DNA from: SZUA-365 sp049663345
Lineage (GTDB): Bacteria; Bacteroidota; Ignavibacteria; SZUA-365
NCBI GenBank assembly: GCA_049663345.1
Contig: JBATDG010000035.1
Span: 1-64,000 of the forward strand
Reading direction: 5' to 3'
Length of the DNA stretch: 64,000 nucleotides
In this document: piece by piece, positions 8,508 through 17,419 of the stretch
How the letters are laid out: every line of letters begins with the position of its first letter
How positions within the stretch are numbered: the first letter of the stretch is position 1
Made by a program: the position numbers and the translations under genes
The notes under the pieces: generated by a model
The model's input: only the letters and a program-made list of their open reading frames with translations
The model's database searches: none
Told to the model about the DNA's origin: nothing

Positions 8508-11500
8508 TTATTCGCCTTCAATTCGGAGAGCCGGCAGGGTAATCGTGACCACGGTACCTTCGCCCGGCACGCTCGCAATCCGGATTTCTCCACCGGCATC
8601 GTCGATAATCTTTTTGACGATCGACAGTCCAAGCCCCATGCCTTCAGTTTTCGTAGAGAAGTTCGGCTCGAAGATGCGCGGCAGCAGCTCGGGTGGAATT
8701 CCGCTCCCATCGTCGGTGATGCTGATGCGAATTCCCTCCGATTCACGAATAGCTGCGATCGAGACGTTTCCCTCATCCTGGACGGCCTGCACGGCGTTGC
8801 GAAGCAGATTGGTGAATGCACGGGCGAGTTCTTCGCGATCGGCGATCACAGTCGGCAGCGGCTCTTCCATCTGCAGCGAAAAGTGTACGGAGGCATGGCT
8901 GCCGAACAATGCGACGGTCTCCGTCAGGGTTTCGCCGACATCCACATGAGCGGTGCTCCTTCGGGGCATGCGGCCGAAACGGGAAAACTCATCGCTGATG
9001 CGCGAGAGGCGTTCGATCTGATCAATAAGCGTGTGCGTCACTTTCTCAATAATATCCCCGATCTGAGCTGCGCCGTCCTGCCACGCGCGCTGAAGATGCT
9101 GCACGGCAAGCTTCATGGGGGTGAGGGGATTGCGAATCTCATGCGCGACCTGTTTCGCCATTTCCTTCCAAGCCAGTTCACGCTCCGCCGCGGCGAGTTC
9201 TTCCTGACTGCGCCGCAGACGCGCCGTCATCGTGTTGAAGGCGTCCATCAGATCGACGATCTCGGCCGAACCGGCCACATGCACGCGCCGGTCGAGGTCG
9301 CCTGCGGTGATGTCGCGCGTGGCGCGAAGCAGTTCCTTCAAGGGACGCGAGATCTGCCTCGCGAGCGCGGTACTTGCCAGCAGCACCAGCACGGCGATGA
9401 TCGAAATCCAGAGGAAGATGGTAGCGGATGCGCGCGTGTAGCCCTGGTCGATCTGTTCTCGTTGAAACAGGGTCGGCGTGGAAATGACGGCCACGAGCAA
9501 GCCCTCCGCTGTGCGGATGGCGCGGTAGCCGACCTGATAGGAAAAGTCGCCGATCTGCTCGGTGTCGAACCAGGAGTCCCGGCCGCGCTGCACGATGTTG
9601 AGCCATGCATACGGCTGCAGCCGGTTGTTCAGCAGTCCGACGTGGTACAGCTCGGGCTTGCTGGTAGCCAGCAGTTCGGTGCCGCGATAGATGTTTACGT
9701 CGCGTCCCGTGCGGAGCCGGATCTCCTGGCAAATCTGGTCGCTGACATGCGCCGGCAATTCTTTTAGTGCAATGCTGTCGGGGAGTTGCTCGAGGATGTT
9801 GGAGCGGAGCACATCCAGATCGTCGCCAACCTGCCGCTCGATTTCATCGAGTGTGTTCTCGAGTACGAACTCCCGTCCCGTTACCCAGATCAGCAGCAGA
9901 GGAATTGCCGCGACGCCGAGAAGCGCCAGCTGGAGCTTTCTCGCAAATGTCATGCGCGACCAGCCGCGCAGACGGCCCGTGATGAGAGCCGCCGCAAACC
10001 ATAGCAGCGCGCTGAAAAAGATAAACAGCACGATGATGCGCATGGCGCGATAGGCCGTGAGCAGTCCGTCGGATTTTCCGCGTGTGATGGCGAGCACTTC
10101 CTTGCCGTCATCGGGCATGCGCATGAAATAAGTCTGCAGCTGTTCGCCGTCCACCGGCAGCGTGTTCCAATCCGTTTCTGTTCCCGACGCGAAGGCCTTG
10201 TCGGCCGCGGCGGGAAGGCGAATAGAGCGCTCGAGGGTGCGGTCGGAGGTCTGAACCATTTTCCCACTGCGGAAGCGGCTGATGATGAAGCGGTCCTCCG
10301 GAGCGGAACTGAGTTTCGCAGGCGCGTTCCTCAGCAGGTCGACGCCCTGCACGGTCATTTCCATCGGATCGAGTGCCTCGAGAATCACCACCGCGACCAG
10401 TCCTGCGCGATTACGCGAGTTGATATCAGTGTAGCCGCGGTAATATCGCCGGTCTCTCGTTTCCAGCTGCCTGTCGGCGCTCTGAACGATTCCTTCCGTA
10501 TGCGCAATCGTAGCAGAAAGCGTGTGCATGGATAAAAGGAAGGGGTCGTTGCCGACGGCAAAGCGCGAAACAGGCGCACCGCTCGAATCGAGAATGAGAA
10601 TGGCGCTGTTGTTCTGCAGCCGGCTCAGGGGAGACCCTGACCAGATGCGGAAAGCCGCTTCGTAGTCCACAGGCTCGCCGCGGCCGGGATGCGGCACGGA
10701 CTCCAGATTCGCTCGCGAGACAAATTGCAGCGTTTGCTCCATGAGCACCTGCGACCAGCCGTCGACGGGACGCGCAAAGTCGATCGCGATGGCCTCGATT
10801 TCTCCATACCGCTTGGCGTCCATCGACCGGCCGAAAAAGGTGATGGTCAGCACCGAGCCGAATACCACCGTTGCGATCAGCGGAGCGATCAGCGTGCTCG
10901 ACCTCCCGCGTACTGGCGGGATGCGCAGAACGACGGGTATGCTGAAGCAGGCCGCATACAGCGCGTACGCCCAGAGCGGAAGCAGCAGATCATGCGTAGT
11001 CAGCAGCAAAACAAGCAGGGAGAAAATGATGCCGCCCAACAGCCACGCCGCTTTGATCGCCGTTCGTTCGATGTCGTTCAATGCCCGCTTGACCAGCAGA
11101 TACAGGCTCAGCAAACCGAACCCCAACGCCAGCGAAAGAAGATAGCTGTTGGCGATCATCATGAGCAGCATGGGCTCCTGCAGCAGGCCGTCGATGCTAT
11201 CGAAATTGAATGTGGAATCCACCACATAGCTGCGGATGCTTGCCGCGAATCCACGAAGCGTGAATGGGAGAATTGCGAAGACGGGGATGAGGAGGAGCCA
11301 CGCTGGCAGTCGCCGTGCGCCGCGCTCTTCGAGTCCGCCCACGACCCGGTACACGGCGACCGCTGAGAACAGAAGCGCAAGGACGGATAGCATCAGCTGT
11401 GCCGGTGAACCGGTAAGTCCCCAGCCGAACGTCGAGGCAAAGTAGGCCGGGTCCAGCAGCGTGTCCGGCAGTACTCCTTCTGCGAAGCCCGCGGAGAGCA

Positions 11501-12386
11501 TGCCGAAACGAATGGCCCAGATGTGCACCACCATCGCCACGGCGGCGGTCGTTGCGGGTCCGCTGCGGTAGATGCGGAAGAGCGGAATCGAAATCACGAC
11601 GACCAGGCTGAGCAGCAGCAGGAGGAGGATGCGGTTGAATTGTGCGGTGACCTGTGCGAGCCAGGTCTCACGGACGACCCCTTCGAAGGACAGATAGCCG
11701 AGCGTGTCGCCGTCTGCAGTGAAAGGCAGCACAACGTATTCAGCGGGCAGGGTTGTGGGACGTTCGCGGGCGAATCCGATGTCGACCGCGAGCTCTCGCG
11801 ACAGCCTGCCGACGAAGCCTTCGTTATTGAGAAATCTTCGACTGACGGGGACCGTCGTCGCCAGCGGCGTAGCGACCAAGAGTGTCCCTCCCGCGCCGCC
11901 ATCGGTCGGCGGCACCGGCAGCGTTACGACCAGGAACTGATACGGAGTGCGCTCGAGCACGGTCAGAGCGGGAAGCGGAGCGGCAGGGGGACGAGTAAGA
12001 ATGGGCTCGCCGCCGAACGCAGCCAGCACGCCGTCGGAGCTTCGCAGTTCAAAAGAATATTCCTGTCCCTCCAATCCATCGATGAGCCGCTGGGAAATGC
12101 GGGCCTCCTGCGCATTCATGCCACTGGAATGAATAAGATCGCTCAGTCCTTCATCCATCATGGATGTGCTTTGCTGCAGCAGCCCCTGGCGCAGGGCAGC
12201 GAGACGGTTCGTGATCAGCTTCGCCTGCCCGTCATTGACTTCCTGCTGCAGCGTTGGCCAGTCGTTGACCATGGACCGGAGAAAGTACTCCCTTGCGGCG
12301 AAAACGAGTGCCAGCATAATGCAAAGTACAGCCGTGGTATAAATCCACCGCTGTGCCTTTTTAAGCCAGGAGAGCTGCATGTTCAT
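8508..12386 (-). CDS. giant membrane sensor histidine kinase, NtrY-like
   Basis: A 1292-residue kinase. The start at 12386 avoids overlap with the preceding gene and places a positively charged start before the first membrane helix. Order: N-terminal helix, about 250-residue extracytoplasmic region, a block of roughly eight to ten membrane helices, a second extracytoplasmic region, two helices, a third extracytoplasmic stretch, a last helix, then HAMP (QISRPLKELLRATRDITAGD), the phospho-acceptor motif VAHEIRNPLTP (His about residue 1082), an N box in NLLRNAVQAV, and G boxes DDGSGIPPE and GMGLGLSIV. The AWKEMAKQVAHEIRNPLTP context is typical of NtrY-type kinases, which respond to nitrogen or redox state. 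NtrY is usually about 750 residues, so the sensor part is unusually large. No response regulator is adjacent. Confidence 0.9.
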   Translation of the reverse strand: MNMQLSWLKKAQRWIYTTAVLCIMLALVFAAREYFLRSMVNDWPTLQQEVNDGQAKLITNRLAALRQGLLQQSTSMMDEGLSDLIHSSGMNAQEARISQRLIDGLEGQEYSFELRSSDGVLAAFGGEPILTRPPAAPLPALTVLERTPYQFLVVTLPVPPTDGGAGGTLLVATPLATTVPVSRRFLNNEGFVGRLSRELAVDIGFARERPTTLPAEYVVLPFTADGDTLGYLSFEGVVRETWLAQVTAQFNRILLLLLLSLVVVISIPLFRIYRSGPATTAAVAMVVHIWAIRFGMLSAGFAEGVLPDTLLDPAYFASTFGWGLTGSPAQLMLSVLALLFSAVAVYRVVGGLEERGARRLPAWLLLIPVFAILPFTLRGFAASIRSYVVDSTFNFDSIDGLLQEPMLLMMIANSYLLSLALGFGLLSLYLLVKRALNDIERTAIKAAWLLGGIIFSLLVLLLTTHDLLLPLWAYALYAACFSIPVVLRIPPVRGRSSTLIAPLIATVVFGSVLTITFFGRSMDAKRYGEIEAIAIDFARPVDGWSQVLMEQTLQFVSRANLESVPHPGRGEPVDYEAAFRIWSGSPLSRLQNNSAILILDSSGAPVSRFAVGNDPFLLSMHTLSATIAHTEGIVQSADRQLETRDRRYYRGYTDINSRNRAGLVAVVILEALDPMEMTVQGVDLLRNAPAKLSSAPEDRFIISRFRSGKMVQTSDRTLERSIRLPAAADKAFASGTETDWNTLPVDGEQLQTYFMRMPDDGKEVLAITRGKSDGLLTAYRAMRIIVLFIFFSALLWFAAALITGRLRGWSRMTFARKLQLALLGVAAIPLLLIWVTGREFVLENTLDEIERQVGDDLDVLRSNILEQLPDSIALKELPAHVSDQICQEIRLRTGRDVNIYRGTELLATSKPELYHVGLLNNRLQPYAWLNIVQRGRDSWFDTEQIGDFSYQVGYRAIRTAEGLLVAVISTPTLFQREQIDQGYTRASATIFLWISIIAVLVLLASTALARQISRPLKELLRATRDITAGDLDRRVHVAGSAEIVDLMDAFNTMTARLRRSQEELAAAERELAWKEMAKQVAHEIRNPLTPMKLAVQHLQRAWQDGAAQIGDIIEKVTHTLIDQIERLSRISDEFSRFGRMPRRSTAHVDVGETLTETVALFGSHASVHFSLQMEEPLPTVIADREELARAFTNLLRNAVQAVQDEGNVSIAAIRESEGIRISITDDGSGIPPELLPRIFEPNFSTKTEGMGLGLSIVKKIIDDAGGEIRIASVPGEGTVVTITLPALRIEGE

Positions 12387-12400
12387 TGCAATCGATCCCG

Positions 12401-12874
12401 TCAGCGCATTGCGATGCTGATATGGTTGATCACCCATTCGCCGCGCACATTTGCGAGGCTCAGAAATATCTCCGCCGTTTCCCGCTTTCCCCGGTACTCA
12501 TAGGTGAGCGGGCCGAAACCGTAGGGATTGCGTATGGAGAAATTTCTGCTGCTGAATGAGAAGCTGATCGGTGTATGGGTTGAGAAAAGAGATTCCAGTA
12601 TCAGAAATGCCTGCTCTCCGCTGTAGTAGCCGTTGATGCCGGTGAACAGATTGAGGTACACCTTCTGTCCGAGATGGGGACGAAGGTAGCGGATGTTGCC
12701 TGAAGAAAGGGCGTCCTTGGCTCCGAGCAGCAGCTCGCGCGCGGGACGTTCAGGGTCCTGCTGCACGGACTGCTCCTGTCCGCTGACCTTCCAGGCATTC
12801 ACCGGCAGCAGGGGAGCTGCCGTGAGCATGGCCGCGGCGAGAGCAATCGGTATGAATATTCTGCGTGTACGCAT
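12401..12874 (-). CDS. DUF4783 family secreted protein
   Basis: A 157-residue protein. The start at 12874 gives a clean signal peptide (MRTRRIFIPIALAAAMLTAA); longer in-frame starts would add about 50 unlikely residues. The mature part shows the DUF4783 pattern: a helix with LLLGAKDALSSGN, then SGEQAFLILESLF and FSFSSRNFS, ending with REVINHIS-like strands (GEWVINHISIAMR). The fold resembles NTF2-like/SnoaL cone folds. The family is common in Bacteroidota and its role is unknown. It ends 14 bp before the kinase start, so the two are almost certainly co-translated; a periplasmic accessory to the kinase sensor is a reasonable guess only. Confidence 0.75.
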   Translation of the reverse strand: MRTRRIFIPIALAAAMLTAAPLLPVNAWKVSGQEQSVQQDPERPARELLLGAKDALSSGNIRYLRPHLGQKVYLNLFTGINGYYSGEQAFLILESLFSTHTPISFSFSSRNFSIRNPYGFGPLTYEYRGKRETAEIFLSLANVRGEWVINHISIAMR

Positions 12875-13054
12875 CTGTACGAACATAAATGCAAAGTGTC
12901 CGGAATGCAACCGCGACCACTTTCCGAAGGCCGCGGCGACGGCTGTCGTTTCCTGCTCTACGCAGCGACCGGGCGCGTTGGGCGCCCGGTCTGCATGGGA
13001 AGGAAGCTGTATGTCATTGTGGAGAAGCATGATGGTTTCCTGAGCGGACCGGCG

Positions 13055-14374
13055 TTACCGGCTCCTCGTGCCTGTGCCGGAACTTGAACGCGTGCTGCCG
13101 GAGGTGCTCCCGCTTCCACGGGAAGTACTGCCAGCGGCGGCGTCGTTATCCGTACGTTCCCGGGAAACAGAGCTGCCGCGGCTTGGGGTTGGCGTCGCAG
13201 CGGTGCTGCTTTCGCTCCGCGAGCGGGAAGAAGGTGTCGTTGTCGAGCTGCTTCCGCTTCTCGAACTCGCCGAGGGTGTAGGAACGGTGCTGCTTTCGCT
13301 GCGCGAACGGGAATTCGTCGTGGGCTCAACCGTGCTCTCGCTTCGCGACCGGGAAGTGGTCGTGGGGACGACGGGATTTCGCTCGGTTGTTCTCGTGTTG
13401 CCGGTGGTGCGGACACGCGTTCCGTCGCTGCGCTGCATGGTGCGCGTCTTGGTTTCGCTGTAGGTCACCCGGTCACGGGAGGTCTGATAGTCACGGTGTG
13501 TCGTGATCCGAGGCGATCTGTATACGACGACCTGGGGACGCCGCGTGATGGGGCGGATAGGGTAGTAATTGCGGTGTCCGAGAGCGCAATCGAGATAGTG
13601 TGAACGGCGATTGCGGTAGCTGTTTCCGCTGCGCACTTCGAAGCGCCAGAAGGGTCCGCCGAAGACAAAGCGAGTTGAGACAGGATGGTAGTCATAGGCC
13701 CACCAGTAGTCGTAATCATGCGCGAGCCGTACCGAGTATCTCGGGCAGTCGATGCTGTAGGGATCGAAGCGTGCGCTGCGTCCATGGCAATCGTAGCACA
13801 TGTAGCGGGGATACCAGACGCGGCTTCCTATAAAGAATGAGAGCGTGGCCGTCGCGTGCATATGCGAGCCCAGAATCAAACGGCCGTTGATGGAATTGAT
13901 CGCAACGAAGGGGTCGCCGACGACGGGATCTATTCCGAGGTGGTAGCGGCCATCGCGCTGTCCGTAGCGGAATGCCCGGGGAGTGCGGCTTGCGACTGCC
14001 TGCAGATATTCGACGCCGTCAGGACCGCTGATGCGATAGCTCCAGTCGTCGTAGTATTCGGGCAGGCGATACGTCATGCCGCCGAAAACAAACCCATTGT
14101 CGGGATACCGGGGGAAGAGCAGCTCGACGTCTCCGTCGGAGCCGATGCTGTAGATGGTCACAAAGCAGTCATCGTTTGCCCGGAAGTACACATCGACGGA
14201 TTCTCCGGGGTAGTAGACTTCGTCCTGATTCCTGTCGCTCCACATGTCGACGTTCAGTCCGCGATCCATGCTTCCAATAGGGCCGATCGAGGAGAGGGGG
14301 CTGCCAGACGCCGACGACTTCATGAGCGGCACGAGTGCCAGGGTGACTGCGATGATGAGAAGGATGCGTTTCAT
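13055..14374 (-). CDS. DUF4384 domain protein with Ser/Arg-repeat C-terminus
   Basis: A 439-residue secreted protein; start at 14374 places MKRILLIIAVTLALVPLM as signal peptide. Residues about 40-130 match DUF4384: a calculation of dress-up strands VDMWSDRNQDEVYYPG, VDVYFRANDDCFVTIYSI, SDGDVELLFPRYPDN and a closing YRLPE. A middle section has paired cysteines (MCYDCHG) and many Tyr/Arg. The last 130 residues are low complexity built on SRSRSES units separated by Thr/Pro/Val, then Gly/Ser. The tail is highly basic and would be disordered. DUF4384 is found in envelope proteins and kinase fusions; its function is not established. It is 180 bp upstream of the DUF4783-kinase pair on the same strand. 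Confidence 0.75.
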   Translation of the reverse strand: MKRILLIIAVTLALVPLMKSSASGSPLSSIGPIGSMDRGLNVDMWSDRNQDEVYYPGESVDVYFRANDDCFVTIYSIGSDGDVELLFPRYPDNGFVFGGMTYRLPEYYDDWSYRISGPDGVEYLQAVASRTPRAFRYGQRDGRYHLGIDPVVGDPFVAINSINGRLILGSHMHATATLSFFIGSRVWYPRYMCYDCHGRSARFDPYSIDCPRYSVRLAHDYDYWWAYDYHPVSTRFVFGGPFWRFEVRSGNSYRNRRSHYLDCALGHRNYYPIRPITRRPQVVVYRSPRITTHRDYQTSRDRVTYSETKTRTMQRSDGTRVRTTGNTRTTERNPVVPTTTSRSRSESTVEPTTNSRSRSESSTVPTPSASSRSGSSSTTTPSSRSRSESSTAATPTPSRGSSVSRERTDNDAAAGSTSRGSGSTSGSTRSSSGTGTRSR

Positions 14375-14510
14375 GGCTGGCCTCCAGTGCAGAAAAGTGA
14401 TTCGAAAATGCGTTGCTGTCTGTGCGTCGTAGGTCGTCTGCTTCGTGCGGGTTTTTGGTGTCCGGTCGGTTGCCGCGGTTTCAGGGATCAACAGTGCGTT
14501 GACGTCGTGT

Positions 14511-15323
14511 TCAGTGTCTCCTCGTCAGACTGCGGTTTCGTTTCTGCAGCGTCTGTCGCTGTGCGATCAGCAATTCAGGATTTCCCCGGGCGACCTGATA
14601 GGCCCAGTCAAAGGTCATACCGCTGCTGTTGACGTTTATCAATCGGATTTTCGCGTAATGTCCGTCGAAGGTCTTGATCACATAGGTGTGGCCGCTGACT
14701 GCGAGGGCGTCGCCGGTGGGATTCCACCCGGCAGTGGGAGCGGTGCTGATTTCATCAAGATTGCCGGTGTATCCCATGTCCTGTATGTCGCTGTCGTCCC
14801 ATACCACGAGATAGGGAATGCCTTCCGCCGTGACTTCGAAGAAGAAGTCCGTGAAGTCCGTATCGAAATGCAGGACCATGTACTCCGAAAAATCATAGCC
14901 TGCGCGGACGGGCATCGCGAATCGATCAACCAGAGCGACGTTCCTTCCCTCGGGACGGGGCGTGTCATACACGACGTCGCGGCTGAGGTCGCTTTCATTT
15001 CCATCGTAGTCGTAGGCTGTAACAGCGTAATAATTAGTGATGCCGTTTGTCGCGCCGCGGTCGACAAAGGTGGTTGCACGGGTCGTGCCGATAAAGTCAT
15101 ATTTGCCGTCGTAGCGGCTGCTGACAAACACGTTGTAGCCGTCGTGATCGGGTTCCTGATTAGCTATCCACTGCAGTTCAACTGCGTTGTCAAGCGAGAT
15201 CGAAATGATTCCAACAGGGGGCAGGGGAGGTGTGCCGTCTGTGTAGACGATATCGTCGTGTCTGCTGCTGCAGGCGCTGAGAAGGAGGAAGGAAATCAGG
15301 AGAAAAAAGTACCGGGGTTTCAT
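14511..15323 (-). CDS. fibronectin type III lipoprotein with possible HmuY-like C-terminal domain
   Basis: A 270-residue lipoprotein: MKPRYFFLLISFLLLSAC gives the lipobox with Cys18. Residues about 35-120 form one FN3 domain (AVELQWIANQEPDHDGYNVF through YYAVTAYDYDGNESDLS). The remainder has HTYVIKTFDGHYAKIRL near residue 220, which resembles the conserved core of HmuY-type haem-binding lipoproteins (a Y-x-(I/V)-K-T-x-D-G-K-Y-x-K pattern) and is followed by a strand with MTFDWAYQ. The FN3 call is firm; the HmuY call rests on this one motif. It is the most upstream gene of the minus-strand group ending with the kinase; no dedicated TonB receptor lies beside it. Confidence 0.7.
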   Translation of the reverse strand: MKPRYFFLLISFLLLSACSSRHDDIVYTDGTPPLPPVGIISISLDNAVELQWIANQEPDHDGYNVFVSSRYDGKYDFIGTTRATTFVDRGATNGITNYYAVTAYDYDGNESDLSRDVVYDTPRPEGRNVALVDRFAMPVRAGYDFSEYMVLHFDTDFTDFFFEVTAEGIPYLVVWDDSDIQDMGYTGNLDEISTAPTAGWNPTGDALAVSGHTYVIKTFDGHYAKIRLINVNSSGMTFDWAYQVARGNPELLIAQRQTLQKRNRSLTRRH

Positions 15324-15490
15324 TGTCTCAACTCCATTTTAGGTGCGTTCTAGCCATTCTAATGCAAAGGGAGTGCCAAATTCTTTACCCTGTGAATTTT
15401 AGCCTGAATGAGCGTTTTCTGGAATTGTGCGGTGAAATGTGTCCACTGCAGAGGACGATATCACGGCGCATCGAATTGAAGTGAGAGGGC

Positions 15491-15545
15491 ATGCAGCAGC
15501 GGGTGAAGGGAATGCAACAGCGGGTGAAGGGAATGCAGCAGCGGA
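15491..15545. repeat. 21-bp tandem repeat, about 2.6 copies
   Basis: Units at 15491-15511 and 15512-15532 (ATGCAGCAGCGGGTGAAGGG type) differ by one base, with a partial third from 15533. It lies in the 283-bp gap between two minus-strand genes, just downstream of the terminator of the TPR-like gene. Each unit has an ATG and a purine-rich GTGAAGGGA stretch. No coding role is apparent. Confidence 0.85.
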
Positions 15546-15551
15546 GGAGAT

Positions 15552-15583
15552 CAAAAAAAAGGCTGTCCGTGGGGGACAGCCTT
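15552..15583 (-). terminator. Rho-independent terminator after the TPR-like gene
   Basis: On the minus strand AAGGCTGTCC and GGACAGCCTT form a 10-bp perfect stem with a 4-5 base loop followed by eight T residues. It is 24 bp past the stop of the gene ending at 15607. This is one of the strongest terminators in the window. Confidence 0.9.
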
Positions 15584-15606
15584 GAAAGTCGTTTTGAAGG
15601 AGGCGG

Positions 15607-16305
15607 TTATTCCTCGGTCAGATTGAACTGCGCCATGAGGCGCTCGGCATCGGGATGATATTTCGTGTTTTTCGATTCCTTGACTTTCTCAAGCATCTCT
15701 TTCGCCTTTTCCATATTGCCGGCTTCGCCGTAATTGCGTCCGGCACAAATGAGGCGTTCTCCTGAGAGGAGCTCGTTATCGAAGATCCCGGCGGATTTTT
15801 CAAAAAGCTCCGCTGCATCGGCATTGTTGCCTCGAGCTTCCGTCACTGCAGCTTCACCAGCGACAGCCGCAGCGCGCAGCATGTCGTTGTCAGGAGAGGC
15901 GTCTTCGAACGCGGTCATCGCCTTGTCGAGTTCGCCAGAATATAGATAGGAGTTGCCGAGATAGATCATCGCGACTTCGCCGGTGGGCGTGCCGCCGTAC
16001 TTCTCGACGATTTCCTCGAGACCCATAATCTTCTGTGCCGGATCGCCGGTGATGGCCAGGCGGTACTGCTGCTGCTGATAGAGCTGCTGCACCTTCCGCA
16101 ATTCGCGGTTCGCGGCGAGCTCATCGGCAGCTTTCCCGGAGGTATAGATATAGCCGACGATGACGATCGCAACGATGCCTAACACCGCTCCGATGATGAT
16201 CTTCGTGTTGGCCTTGAACCAATCCTGCAAATTATAAAAGAAATCGGCCGAGGATGATTGGGGAACGGCCTGACGGACAGAAATCTTTTTCTTAGCGGTT
16301 AACAC
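15607..16305 (-). CDS. membrane-anchored TPR-like protein (YfgM/tol-pal type)
   Basis: A 232-residue protein with a cytoplasmic N-terminus, one membrane helix at about residues 36-56 (IIIGAVLGIVAIVIVGYIYT) and a periplasmic helical-repeat region. The repeats are TPR-like: YLGNSYLYSGELDKAMTAFE, then units around GEAAVTEARGNNADAAELFEKSA and AGRNYGEAGNMEKAKEMLEKV. The GTG start at 16305 is chosen because GGAG lies 7 bases upstream, whereas extending to 16377 would run through the tRNA-Arg gene. The architecture matches YfgM-like ancillary proteins of the Sec translocon. The family is inferred from topology and repeats, not from a signature. Confidence 0.7.
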   Translation of the reverse strand: MLTAKKKISVRQAVPQSSSADFFYNLQDWFKANTKIIIGAVLGIVAIVIVGYIYTSGKAADELAANRELRKVQQLYQQQQYRLAITGDPAQKIMGLEEIVEKYGGTPTGEVAMIYLGNSYLYSGELDKAMTAFEDASPDNDMLRAAAVAGEAAVTEARGNNADAAELFEKSAGIFDNELLSGERLICAGRNYGEAGNMEKAKEMLEKVKESKNTKYHPDAERLMAQFNLTEE

Positions 16306-16350
16306 AGACGATCTCCGGTTGACAAAATGGCTTGTGAATAAAACTGCTCG

Positions 16351-16424
<74 letters not shown>

Positions 16425-16549
16425 AAGTTATCCAGAACAGGTCTTCTCCAGAAAACCGCTTCCGAATGATGCAAACACTAATATACGAAACTTTTCTTCC
16501 ACGCCAAGGGGAGAAAAATGATCTGCTGAGTGATTACTGCTCTGCCGAT

Positions 16550-17194
16550 TCAGTAGTGATCGAGGTACTCAAGAATGAACGGATTGTGGTCTCGCTCGAA
16601 GCTGATAGTGGTGCGATCTCCATGACCCGGGTATACAACTGTGTCTTCCGGAAGAGTCAGGAGTTTCCTGGTGATGCTCTGCATGAGCGCTTCGTAATCT
16701 CCACCCGGGAGATCGGTGCGGCCTATGCTGCCGTGAAAAAGAACATCGCCTGAAAAGAGCACGCCATCACGCATTTCATAGAGCACGACATGCCCCGGAG
16801 TGTGTCCCGGAGCATGAATAACACGAAGTCGGAGTCTGCCGCAATCTATGGTTTCACCCGGCTCGAGTTGGTAGTCGGTGCGCATCCCTTCTATCGATAG
16901 CCCTAGTTCCGGGAAACTGGCGGTCGGATTTTCGAGCATGGGGGCGTCGAGCGGATGGATATAGACGGGGACGCCGAGCTCACGTGAAAGTGAAGCTACA
17001 TCGCCGACATGGTCGAAATGTCCGTGTGTCAGCACTATCCCAACGCAGGACATATTCTCGGCTTTCAGCCAGTCGGTGATACGCTCTTTGGATTCCATTG
17101 GCACATCTATGATCAGCGCCTCGCGGGAATCCTCATCTGCGACGATGTAGCCAATTGTTGAAACCGGGCCTGATTCTACAGCATGAATAACCAT
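16550..17194 (-). CDS. MBL-fold metal-dependent hydrolase (glyoxalase II-like)
   Basis: A 214-residue protein. The zinc-binding motif THGHFDH (HxHxDH) is intact, followed by HAPGHTPGH with the next His, SGDVLF with the bridging Asp, and YPGHGDRTT with the last His. The start at 17194 is chosen since an in-frame frame upstream overlaps tRNA-Asn. Size and motif spacing match the large YcbL-like/glyoxalase II-like group that hydrolyses thioesters such as S-lactoylglutathione; the exact substrate is unknown. It is flanked by two tRNA genes in the same orientation and may be co-transcribed with them. Confidence 0.88.
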   Translation of the reverse strand: MVIHAVESGPVSTIGYIVADEDSREALIIDVPMESKERITDWLKAENMSCVGIVLTHGHFDHVGDVASLSRELGVPVYIHPLDAPMLENPTASFPELGLSIEGMRTDYQLEPGETIDCGRLRLRVIHAPGHTPGHVVLYEMRDGVLFSGDVLFHGSIGRTDLPGGDYEALMQSITRKLLTLPEDTVVYPGHGDRTTISFERDHNPFILEYLDHY

Positions 17195-17347
17195 CGCGGC
17201 AGTCCTTCGGACGAATTGGGTACACAAAGATGAATCCCGTGCATCGACCAAAGCATCATTCGATGCAGCACAAACACGCAACACAAACACAGAGAAGCGT
17301 GTTGAGATCATCAATAAAACAAAACGCGGCATTGCGCCGCGTTTTCG

Positions 17348-17419
17348 CTCCCCGGGCAAGACTTGAACTTGCAACCCCGCGGTTAACAGCCGCGTGCTCT
17401 ACCATTGAGCTACCGAGGA
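17348..17419 (-). tRNA. tRNA-Asn (anticodon GTT)
   Basis: A 72-nt cloverleaf: acceptor TCCTCGG with CCGGGGA, D arm GCTC/GAGC with AATGGTA loop, anticodon stem CGCGG/CCGCG with loop CTGTTAA giving GTT, T arm with TTCAAGT loop, discriminator G. CCA is not encoded. It precedes the metallo-beta-lactamase-fold gene on the minus strand. Confidence 0.95.
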
